Source of the DNA: Paracoccaceae bacterium
Lineage (GTDB): Bacteria; Pseudomonadota; Alphaproteobacteria; Rhodobacterales; Rhodobacteraceae
DNA: 64,000 nucleotides
Direction: 5' to 3'
Assembly (NCBI GenBank): GCA_026710155.1
Contig: JAPORQ010000045.1
Span: 24,813-88,812, forward strand
Shown: one piece after another, positions 45,121 through 52,574 of the stretch
How the letters are laid out: each line of letters opens with the position of its first letter
Position numbering within the stretch: position 1 is the stretch's first letter
Translations under genes and position numbers: made by a program
Notes under the pieces: generated by a model
Seen by the model: the letters and a program-made list of their open reading frames with translations, nothing else
Database searches by the model: none
Told to the model about the DNA's origin: nothing

Positions 45121-45933
45121 TCAACCAACAAATGCCCTTTCAACCACGAAATCAGCCGGTGAACTGTTTGAACCTTCCGTGAATCCCCTGTCTATGAGAA
45201 TATTCTTCATATCCTTGAGAAAGCCCATGGATCCACAAATCATGCCTCGATCCACTGTCGGGTCAAGTTCGGGTAAATCCAAGTCAGCAAATAGTTTGCC
45301 GGATTGTACAAGATCAGTAACCCTGCCCTTTGTTGCAAACTGTTCCTGTGTTACAGTTGGATAATATTTCAACTGTATTTTGGCCTCTTCACCCACCAAT
45401 GGATCATCAAGTGTCAAATCGTAAAGCTTTGTGCCATACTCAAGTTCTGCAACCTGCCTGCAGGTGTGGGTTAGAATGATTTTTTCAAATTTTTCGTAGG
45501 TCTCTGGATCCCTGATAACGGAAGCAAAAGGTGCAATACCTGTTCCTGTGGAAAACAAATAGAGTATTTTACCATCAATAAGGGCATCATTGACCAACGT
45601 TCCGGTTGGTTTTGGCCTCACCAGGATACCATCCCCTACCTTGATTTTCTGCAAATCCTTGGTCAAGGGACCATCCGGAACCTTGATCGAATAAAATTCC
45701 AATTCATCATCCCAACTTGGACAGGCTATCGAATATGCCCTGTAAATTGGCCTTTCAGCATTGGGAAGTCCAATCATCACAAACTCTCCCGAACGAAAAC
45801 GGAAGGACATGGGTCGGGTAATCCTGAACATGAACAACCTGTCAGTGTAATGCTCCACGGATACCACCTTTTCGCAGAAAACACCTTTTGGAATGGTAAT
45901 TTGTTGGGCTTTTGGTTGATCAGAAACGACCAT
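45121..45933 (-). CDS. fpr: ferredoxin--NADP reductase
   Basis: FAD protein of 270 residues that exchanges electrons between NADPH and ferredoxin or flavodoxin. The FAD motif is RAYSIACP (variant of RxYS), FSTGTGIAPFASVIRDP is the NADP pyrophosphate loop, THTCR and CGSMGFLKDM follow, and the C-terminus VERAFVG is typical of bacterial subclass I reductases. Upstream of ccr on the same strand with 131 bases between, which contain the ccr palindrome. Confidence 0.92.
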   Translation of the reverse strand: MVVSDQPKAQQITIPKGVFCEKVVSVEHYTDRLFMFRITRPMSFRFRSGEFVMIGLPNAERPIYRAYSIACPSWDDELEFYSIKVPDGPLTKDLQKIKVGDGILVRPKPTGTLVNDALIDGKILYLFSTGTGIAPFASVIRDPETYEKFEKIILTHTCRQVAELEYGTKLYDLTLDDPLVGEEAKIQLKYYPTVTQEQFATKGRVTDLVQSGKLFADLDLPELDPTVDRGMICGSMGFLKDMKNILIDRGFTEGSNSSPADFVVERAFVG

Positions 45934-46127
45934 ATCAGAAATGACTCCAATTTCAATTAATAGTCAGCAAGGGCTGTTCTAGTTACCGGAAATTTTCTAC
46001 AGTAGGAATAAGCAAAAAAGGCAAATATGATTAGTTTATTTTCCCTACCGTGATATAATTGTAGTATAAGTCAATTAGGGAAGCAGGACAGATCTTCAAG
46101 AATAGGCCAATTTTATTGAGTAATAAA

Positions 46128-46230
46128 ATGGGAAATTTCAAAAACAAGCTGGTTATAAAAAACATTGGCATGATACTGGCAGGAAAGTTTGAACAGCCAA
46201 TTTTGAATGAAGATTGTATCGTTTGTTATG
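46128..46230 (+). pseudogene. N-terminal fragment of an amidohydrolase (enamidase-like), cut by element A
   Basis: From ATG 46128 the frame reads NFKNKLVIKNIGMILAGKFE, then QPILNEDCIVCYG, and is interrupted at 46231 where element A begins. The pattern IKNIGxILxGxxxxPILxxDxIV is the N-terminal beta-sandwich of metal-dependent amidohydrolases of the enamidase/imidazolonepropionase group. AGGGAAGCAGG precedes it. No continuation is visible after 46452, so more than the insertion has been lost. Confidence 0.5.
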
Positions 46231-46452
46231 GGGCTTATAAAGATAGGTTGACCACGAATCAATCCACTAGCCTGTCAAGGCAAACTTCAAATTGGCCCTA
46301 CCCCAATCCATGCTCCTCCATCAATTCATTCATCAATTCCTGCCAGGCGTCCGGTTCCGGTCCGGACATGCGCGGCATCCCAAGTTCCATCAGGTGGGAT
46401 GGTTCAGGTCGGGAGGAAAATCGCACATCTGCCAACCTATCTTTATAAGCAC
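46231..46452. repeat. MITE-like element A, copy 2
   Basis: Ends GGGCTTATAAAGATAGGTTG and (reverse complement) GTGCTTATAAAGATAGGTTG match at 19 of 20. Inner parts are shared with copy 1 at 2917-3261, e.g. GACCACGAATCAATCCACTA and CATCAGGTGGGATGGTTC. I see no target duplication here (left TTGTTATG, right TCTTTTTT). Confidence 0.75.
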
Positions 46453-46709
46453 TCTTTTTTTCGTATATATTCCATGGCAAAAAAGAGACTTCGTTACACG
46501 AGACCCTCGTACACCCCGAATGCACCCTCTGCCAAGGTCAAGCCTCAGGCCATGTTATGTGGGTGGAATTGGATCCTTTTTCTTCAGAAAAGTGACATGA
46601 AGACGAGGATGACCTGTATTTTGACCATGAGGATGAAGAGGCAAGGTTGCGCACAAACTCTATAAATGTTCAAGTTGGGATCAATTTAGGAAAAAAGTGG
46701 AATCCTGCG
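46453..46709. other. intergenic remnant, nothing assigned
   Basis: Frames here read protein-like for short stretches (for example HPECTLCQGQASG and DEDDLYFDHEDEEA) but no family, start or ribosome site can be supported. Probably decayed coding DNA. Confidence 0.4.
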
Positions 46710-46961
46710 CTAAAGATCATCTTCCCATAAAAAGGTCCAAGGTGTTTTAATACCTAGCCTTGATTCAATTCTTTGTATGGTCTCCGGTCCTATGACTTGA
46801 ATATCACATTCTAAAAATACACTTTTTTTAGTTTCTGAATTTGTTAATAAGACGGTTTCACCCCACTTGTTTTCGACAGTCTTTATTTCAATCTTTTCAT
46901 GCTCGTTAAGCCATTCATAAAATTCATCATATTTAGGAAATTTTTGGAAGGGGTGGGACAT
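46710..46961 (-). CDS. small hypothetical protein, second gene of a two-gene unit
   Basis: Protein of 83 residues (MSHPFQKFPKYDEFYEWLNE...). Strongly alternating charge and a closing TPWTFLWEDDL suggest a compact soluble protein. I know no family. It starts 3 bases after the stop of the HicB-like gene and has GGGGTGGG before the ATG, so the two are surely cotranscribed, in the arrangement of a toxin-antitoxin pair; that role is inference. Confidence 0.55.
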   Translation of the reverse strand: MSHPFQKFPKYDEFYEWLNEHEKIEIKTVENKWGETVLLTNSETKKSVFLECDIQVIGPETIQRIESRLGIKTPWTFLWEDDL

Positions 46962-46964
46962 TAA

Positions 46965-47273
46965 TTAAGCAGCCATTTTATATTCATTTTTATTTTCTAG
47001 AGCTTTTCGATCAATAATAGTTCGCTTATAATATCTTCCAGAAGCCGCCATCTTCTGGTATTTTTCTGGGGCTTGTGGTATCCCATGAAAAGCCTCGCCG
47101 CTTTGTTGCATCGAGAAATCAAGTTCGGCTCTATAATTTAAACATAAGTTTGTTTCTGCCTGATCCCAAGTAGAACCTTGAGCACCGATATAATGCTCAA
47201 GGCATACGGCATAAAACAAATTGTCTTCTTTAAAAATTATGTATGTTAAAGCGTTTTCACTATTTCCTTTCAT
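46965..47273 (-). CDS. HicB-like small protein
   Basis: Protein of 102 residues from ATG 47273, which has GGAGAAA upstream (ATG 47285 also possible). LTYIIFKEDNLFYAVCLEHY, then GAQGSTWDQAETNL, follow the HicB-type RNase H-like fold: two strands, a turn with the substrate-facing residues, then a helix. HicB proteins are antitoxins, but this one lacks a clear DNA-binding tail and its partner is not HicA. Called HicB-like by pattern only. Confidence 0.55.
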   Translation of the reverse strand: MKGNSENALTYIIFKEDNLFYAVCLEHYIGAQGSTWDQAETNLCLNYRAELDFSMQQSGEAFHGIPQAPEKYQKMAASGRYYKRTIIDRKALENKNEYKMAA

Positions 47274-47406
47274 TGATTTCTCCATTTCCTAATGCTGCTT
47301 CAAGACATCATTGAATATACCTAACCCGCCTTAATTTCAAGTTTATTTTTCCAAAAAAGAACAAAAATATCTTAATTTAATGTACGTTTTGGTCCCTAAT
47401 ACGGTT

Positions 47407-47943
47407 TTATCTTGCGAAAATAGATTCAATCTCATCCTCGGTTAAATTGTTCAGTTTGTTAGGCTCAAATTCTTGCCACCTCTTTAAAATTTGCCTATAG
47501 GTATCCAGCATTGGCATATGGGAGTTAAGACGGTCAGATTTGTAAATGTCTAGATAATCAAACTTCTTAAGCCGTTCGATTGTAAAACGAGCAAAGGCCC
47601 AAAATTTTGTTTCATAATTTCCATCGTATCCCAGAAATGATGAGGTTTTTTTCTTCTAACCATTCCAGTTGGCCCAAATTTTCAGCCGATGCTTTGATGC
47701 TATCGAACATTTCTAATGTGTCCTTGACTTTCAGAGACTCTTCGCGTGTCATCACATCTTTGGAAATATACTCCGCATTGAGGTTATATTCGATTTCATA
47801 ACCCTCTTCCAAGGCTTCTCTGAGAACCGAATAAGATTCTGCTTCGTCAGGACATAGCTTCTCCAGGATTTTATATTGATTGGCTAAAAGCAACCTTTCA
47901 AAAAGCGAAAAGACAGGAGATTAATCTTGGCTTTTTTATTCAT
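47407..47943 (-). pseudogene. YfbU family protein, two frameshifts
   Basis: The central frame (47612-47893) reads LANQYKILEKLCPDEAESY and EEGYEIEYN; after a run of seven A (plus-strand T run 47646-47652) the protein continues in another frame: SSFLGYDGNYETKFWAFARF, then SHMPMLDTYRQILKRWQEFE, ending at TAA 47407. The start ATG 47943 (MNKKAKIN) is in a third frame, joined by an 11-base surplus near 47910. Together they match YfbU, a small helical protein of unclear function linked to programmed cell death in E. coli. Confidence 0.75.
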
Positions 47944-48111
47944 GGCACTCATGGTAATGACCTTTATTTTAAAGTAAGAAAAACTTGCTAGCTAAATTAT
48001 GTTTTAGAACCTGTTCCATAAGTCCAAAAATATAGCAAATCCAATACATTTCCAAACAAAAAAGCCATTTTCGGTTCCAAGTCAGTTCTGAATTTCAGGG
48101 TGAGCAGCATC

Positions 48112-48247
48112 ATTTTTATTGTTTTTGTGACTTATGATTCAGGCTCTAATGCGACTGCAATGATATTTGGTGACCGTTGTGCAGACATCATGATTGGACA
48201 AATTGGGGTATCTTAGGATTTGAACCATAAGTCACAGAAATAAAAAT
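48112..48247. repeat. small inverted-repeat element E carrying a captured gene end
   Basis: ATTTTTATTGTTTTTGTGAC (continuing TTATG, to 48136) faces CATAAGTCAC-AGAAA-TAAAAAT (48226-48247), an inverted repeat of 22-25 bp with three extra bases on the left arm. Absent from the other C copy at 43283, so it appears to be a later insertion. It contains the last 25 codons of a GMC oxidoreductase. Confidence 0.6.
48139..48216 (+). pseudogene. last 25 codons of a GMC oxidoreductase inside element E
   Basis: The frame reads SGSNATAMIFGDRCADIMIG, then QIGVS and TAG. It parallels the C-termini of the two GMC enzymes in this window (SGNTNAAAIMIGEKASDMI and [19 protein letters not shown]). The fragment ends at a proper stop codon and is enclosed by the arms of element E, as in gene-fragment capture. 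Confidence 0.65.
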
Positions 48248-48354
48248 CTTAGTCGTTTTTTCCGTATATTTAGACCATTTTTTGTCCCAAAGATGGTTGT
48301 TCTGTCCAGCATTTTAGAGAATATCCTAATAATTTGGACTTATGGAACAAGTTT

Positions 48355-48540
48355 TAAGGGCACCTCATATTTAATAAGGTGAATCCAAAATCTAGGGCAT
48401 TGAATTTTCCCAACCCAGTGCCGGCAAGGAATGAATTCTTTCCTTTCCCATAGGGGCCTTGACACTACCTTCAACGAAAATAGAGGATGTAGCAAATTTG
48501 ATGAATTGCGGCTTGAAGACAATAAAGAAAGGTGCCCTTA
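48355..48540. repeat. MITE-like element B, second full copy
   Basis: Ends TAAGGGCACCTCATATTTAA and, reverse complemented, TAAGGGCACCTTTCTTTATT. Aligns over its length with the reverse of 23547-23730. It lies immediately after element C, so C, E and B form a cluster. Confidence 0.75.
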
Positions 48541-48778
48541 AGTCAATTATAATGATGATATAAACCCTGAAGAGAGAATTTTACGAAAAAGGATAAAGTA
48601 TGAATGATCATCGAAGTAAATCAGGGTTTAGAATAGATACGAAATATCTGCATCATAGGTGAATTTGATTACTGTATATACTTATTGAGTGGTAAACTAT
48701 CATTTGGAGAACAGGTTGAATTAATTAATTTTCTGATCCAATAATGGAGGGTTAACTTGGGAATGAAAGGATTGCTTA
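48541..48778. other. AT-rich leader of the restriction-modification locus
   Basis: No gene seen. It presumably holds the promoter of the methyltransferase; AATGGAGGGTTAACTTGGG at 48742-48760 is purine-rich but too far from the ATG to act as its ribosome site. Confidence 0.4.
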
Positions 48779-49687
48779 ATGGTTACTGAAATCATGACCA
48801 GGGAGTCATTGATCCCGGATGGTCCGAAAAATTCCAATGTTAATTCGTCAAAAAATACAGGCGCAAAAGTTGAATGTGTCGATAACTTGGATTTTATGGC
48901 AAAGTTTCCTCCCAGTCATTTTAAGTTGATCGTCACTTCACCCCCTTACAATCTGGGCAAGGAATATGAATCTAGGACTTCGCTTGATGATTACCTGAAA
49001 CAACAAGAAAAAGTGATAGCAGAATGTATCAGGGTACTTCACCCCCAAGGTTCTTTATGTTGGCAAGTAGGAAATTATGTTTGGAATGGTGAGATTATAC
49101 CTCTTGATACCGTTCTGTATCCTATCTTTCGTCAACAAAAACTAAAACTACGGAATCGGATCGCCTGGCATTTTGGTCATGAACTCCATTGTTCCCGGCG
49201 TTTGTCCTGACGCTATGAAACTATCAGTTGGTGGACAGTTGAAGATGATTACACCTGGAACCTTGACCCTATCCGAATACCCGCCAAATACCCCCAGAAA
49301 AGACATTTCAAGGGCACCAACAAAGGGAAGTTATCAGGGAACTCAAAAGGGGAAAACCCTTCAGATGTGTGGGAATTCCCAAATGTAAAAAGCAATCATC
49401 CAGAAAAAACATCCCACCCTTGCCAGTTTCCAGTGGAATTAGTAGAAAGGTTGGTACTTTCCATGACTGATGAAGGTGATGCCATACTTGGTCCATATAT
49501 GGGGGTAGGGTCATCCGTCATTGCTGCCCTGAAACAAGGAAGGGTTGGTTATGGTTGTGATATTGTACCGGAATATGTAGCCATTGCTCGTCAAAGAATC
49601 AAATCTTGGGACAAGGGTGAACTTCGAACACGTCCTATGGGCAAACCGATTTACAATCCAAAGTTGCCAAATGGAGGGCACAAGTGA
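48779..49687 (+). pseudogene. type II DNA methyltransferase, in-frame stop codon
   Basis: One continuous frame of about 303 codons interrupted by a single TGA (49208-49210, within CSRRLS-stop-RYETISWW, where relatives have Gly, codon GGA). Before it: VTSPPYNLGKEYE, the catalytic motif IV (TSPPYN 53-58). After it: NVKSNHPEKTSHPCQFPVEL and the SAM-binding motif I, here ILGPYMGVGSS with Gly for the usual Asp of DPFMGVGS. The order IV then I is that of beta-class amino-methyltransferases. Two lesions suggest real decay. Its last codons overlap the start of the endonuclease gene. Confidence 0.85.
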
Positions 49688-50295
49688 AAATTGTTGAAAA
49701 ATATTCCCACCTGAATGGTGAAGAATATCTTATTGTTCATAAACCAAAACTCAGGCGGGAAGTGCAGGATACTATTCAAAAGGTTAATGCAGAGGAATAT
49801 AGAACAAAAATATCTAAAGAGAGAACCAAACTTGGAGAAATACTTTATTCACCAAAGGATATGAACAAAGCTTTCAAAGATGGTTTCGAAAGATTGAGTT
49901 GGAAGGAGAGACGCAATACTTTCTGGGTTACTTCGGACGCAAAGCTATTAAGTGATATTTACAGGTTACATGACAAGAATCAGAAAAAAGAGATTGAAGC
50001 AAAAGGTCTAATTCCAATCAAGTCTTCTAACCAAACTGATTTTTTCAAGGAAAGAGTGGTAATTGAGGTACAGTTTGGAAAATATCCATTTGTTGCCTAC
50101 GATCTGTTTGTCAAACACCCGAGTTTCTTTACTTCCGGTATCATTGATGTTGGAATTGAAATCCTGCCAATAAAAGAATTACAGAGCATGATGTCTAGTG
50201 GGATTTCCTATTATGAACGGGAGATTTTAAATGTTATTCGGCAGGGCAGAGGCGTTCCTGCTGTACCGCTTATCCTGATAGGTGTTGAGCCGTAA
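49684..50295 (+). CDS. BglII/BstYI-family type II restriction endonuclease
   Basis: Protein of 203 residues starting at GTG 49684, overlapping the methyltransferase stop by four bases. The active-site pattern matches BglII: Asp119, then Glu128 and Gln130 in TDFFKERVVIEVQFG, with the same spacing (0, +9, +11) as Asp84, Glu93, Gln95 of BglII, where Gln replaces the usual Lys. YPFVAYDLFVKHPSF and IDVGIEILP also fit the family. The gene looks intact. Enzymes of this family cut RGATCY-type sites; the exact site here is unknown. Confidence 0.8.
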   Translation: MKIVEKYSHLNGEEYLIVHKPKLRREVQDTIQKVNAEEYRTKISKERTKLGEILYSPKDMNKAFKDGFERLSWKERRNTFWVTSDAKLLSDIYRLHDKNQKKEIEAKGLIPIKSSNQTDFFKERVVIEVQFGKYPFVAYDLFVKHPSFFTSGIIDVGIEILPIKELQSMMSSGISYYEREILNVIRQGRGVPAVPLILIGVEP

Positions 50296-50602
50296 TAGGG
50301 TTGAAGTAAAACATACCTGATCAGAAGTTTGACATTTTACAACCAATAACAAAGAGACTTCAAATCCCCGATCGGAAGAGACTGGAATTGTGGGTGATTT
50401 TTAATTAACCTATATGGTTTTTAATGGTATTAGATTAACTAGTTTCTTGCCACGATTGATAATGATTCAAGGGGTAATGAATGGTACATTCTAATAAAAA
50501 CAACTCAACTTTTATCAATTATTTTTGTGGGAAATTTTAATAATCAGCATAATTATTAGGTATTAGTTCGATATATTTTTGCTGAATTGAAATCGTAAAC
50601 GC
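50296..50602. other. intergenic, nothing recognised
   Basis: About 300 AT-rich bases between the endonuclease and permease genes. No gene, RNA or clear hairpin is visible. Confidence 0.5.
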
Positions 50603-51643
50603 ATGACAATCAGAGAAGCTAAGGACCTTTTGTTATTGTATTCCTTCCCATTGGATAGGGTTGTACTTGCATTCATAATTCTATTCCTGGGGATTGCACT
50701 ATTCGATTCCGAACAAGTTTCCGAAAGTATTGGATTCTTATTTGGTTCGCTAGCATTTATCTTTCCCTTTCTGGTTTTATCTGTTGTTGTAGCCGGAGGT
50801 GCAAAAGCCACTGGGCTGGACCAGCAAATTGCAACTGTTTTTGCTGGCCATACAAGGAAAATGATTGTTGCAGCAGCAATTTTTGGTGGACTTTCACCTT
50901 TTTGTTCATGTACCGTAATCCCCCTGATTGCTGGTTTGTTGCAGGCAGGAGTTCCACTGGCCCCCGTCATGGCCTTTTGGATTTCCTCACCCCTGATGGA
51001 TCCTGAAATGTTTGTCCTCTTATCTGCGGTGTTAGGAATTGAATTTACGATTGTCAAAACCATAGCGGCAATTGTTCTTGGACTGGGTGCAGGGTTTGCT
51101 ACACATGCTTTGGTCCAGCGTGGACTGTTTGCCAATCCGTTGCGTGAAGAATTAATAACCGGGTTTAGTAGTTGTTGCAATTCAACAAGGAGAAACAAAA
51201 AAATTGTTTGGTTTTTTTGGAAAGATGATGAAAGGAGAAACTCCTTTGTTGCGGAATCCAAAACCACCGGATGGTTTCTTTTCAAATGGTTGACACTAGC
51301 CTTTTTGATCGAAAGCCTCATGGTTGCTTATATACCGCCTGAATTTGTTGGCAATTATCTTGGGGCCAACAGTGAATGGTGGTTGATTCCAACTGCCGCT
51401 GCCGTTGGAGTACCTGCCTATTTGAATGGATATGCCGCAATCCCTATGGTTGGAGGTCTTGTCGATATGGGAATGTCGTTGCCAGGTGCCCTGACTTTCA
51501 TGGTTGCAGGTGGTGTCAGCAGCCTCCCTGCCTCAATGGCAGTTTTTGTTCTGGTCAAGCGCAATCTATTTATCTGGTACTTGATTTTGGGGTTTTTAGG
51601 TTCAATCCTTTCAGGATTTGGATATCTGATGTATCTACATTAA
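50603..51643 (+). CDS. ArsP/YraQ-family (DUF318) permease
   Basis: Membrane protein of 346 residues in two halves of about four helices separated by a charged loop (about 185-225). The first half carries GGLSPFCSCTVIPLIAGLLQ, with the Cys-Ser-Cys segment, then GVPLAPVMAFWISSPLMDPE; the second half has GVPAYLNGYAAIPMVGGL. These belong to the predicted-permease family that includes the organoarsenical exporter ArsP. The exact cargo of this member is unknown and no arsenic or metal genes lie beside it. Confidence 0.85.
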   Translation: MTIREAKDLLLLYSFPLDRVVLAFIILFLGIALFDSEQVSESIGFLFGSLAFIFPFLVLSVVVAGGAKATGLDQQIATVFAGHTRKMIVAAAIFGGLSPFCSCTVIPLIAGLLQAGVPLAPVMAFWISSPLMDPEMFVLLSAVLGIEFTIVKTIAAIVLGLGAGFATHALVQRGLFANPLREELITGFSSCCNSTRRNKKIVWFFWKDDERRNSFVAESKTTGWFLFKWLTLAFLIESLMVAYIPPEFVGNYLGANSEWWLIPTAAAVGVPAYLNGYAAIPMVGGLVDMGMSLPGALTFMVAGGVSSLPASMAVFVLVKRNLFIWYLILGFLGSILSGFGYLMYLH

Positions 51644-51835
51644 TGTGGATGGACAACACCCCTTTAAACTCAATTGGTAAATATTGAGTCCATCCTCACC
51701 CTTGAGACTGTGAAAGTATTCTCTTTCGGCATCAAGTGAGGAATTAATCGGCTGCCAATAGGTGACATCATTCAGGAAATTGGCATTCTGTGCTGTCAAT
51801 TCTGCGATATAATGTTCTAAAATTGCTTTTGCCAT
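51635..51835 (-). CDS. short hypothetical protein
   Basis: ORF of 66 codons (MAKAILEHYIAELTAQNANF...) overlapping the permease end by nine bases. Composition is protein-like and AGATAGG precedes the ATG, but the family is unknown. It abuts an IS630 relic and may be the beginning of a longer gene cut at its 3' end. Confidence 0.35.
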   Translation of the reverse strand: MAKAILEHYIAELTAQNANFLNDVTYWQPINSSLDAEREYFHSLKGEDGLNIYQLSLKGCCPSTLM

Positions 51836-51840
51836 TCAGC

Positions 51841-52330
51841 CTATCTAAATACTTTCAAAGTCTTATTGGCACAGGGGCGATGTCCAGTTGATTCAATCCG
51901 TTCGGCCTGTCCCGTGAAGTTTTCCCAAACCGCCGCAACCTTCGCTTTCACATCCCCAGTGGCATCAATCACCCGGCTGGCAAAATGGTTGGCCTTCAAG
52001 AATTGGAAAACATTCCCGGCTGAGTTCAATTCCGGTGAATGGAGGTAGCAGCTCCATGGCCGACACACTGCCCGGGCACACAAAGTCCCTGGACCGGTGC
52101 CATCCGGCCATATTAAGGGTGACCATGGCTGTCTCTGGAGAACCATGCTTCCAATGGCTTTCAAAGGCCTGCTAGTCCCAACGGCACTGATCCAGTCACA
52201 ACCATGTCCGATGGCCTTTCACCTGGCCGGACAGAGGGCAAGACCCATGGCGGAAATCACGGGGTGTTTGGGTTCTGGATTACAACGGCAGTCCGCTGGG
52301 CAATGTCTTTGTGGCTAACCTTTCCGACCA
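51841..52330 (-). pseudogene. IS630-family transposase remnant
   Basis: Minus-strand frames give NMAGWHRSRDFVCPG, then LLPPF, then in another frame SPELNSAGNVFQFLKANHFA and AAVWENF. These are the final DDE blocks of IS630 transposases (DGAGWHxSxxLxxPxN; LLPPYSPELNPxENVWxxLK). Several frameshifts and substitutions (ENV to GNV) show that it is dead. GC content is higher than in the surroundings. No ends were identified. Confidence 0.7.
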
Positions 52331-52574
52331 TGACACCGGCAATCACAAGCAACCGTCGTGAGTGGTTGACATCCCTAGGTCATGTGTCTTAGTCGATGGG
52401 AAACTTGATCGGTTGTGATGATCACCGCTGAGGGAATTGTTCTTGATATCCATACAATAGAGGGAAACAGTACCGAACACATTTTTTCAAGGTCATCAAT
52501 GTGATAATTTGGGAGCCTGCAATCCAAACGCTGTTTTGCTGATTTGCATGAGTCTTTAATTGGTTATTTTGGTA
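52331..52574. other. intergenic, nothing recognised
   Basis: No supported gene between the IS630 relic and the molybdenum hydroxylase. Confidence 0.4.

Larger units (their letters stand above)
48006..48355. repeat. MITE-like element C with element E nested inside
   Basis: Left end AACCTGTTCCATAAGTCCAA (48008-48027) and right end, reverse complemented, AACTTGTTCCATAAGTCCAA form 20-21 bp inverted repeats with one mismatch. The left 100 bases recur at 43283-43397. The interior contains a second inverted-repeat unit (48112-48247). Element B begins directly at its right end. Confidence 0.75.

Noticed and set aside
49208..49210. TGA in the methyltransferase read as a recoded sense codon
   Set aside because: TGA is used as a normal stop by many genes here, and no selenocysteine-type position or element is evident; the motif I change also speaks for decay.
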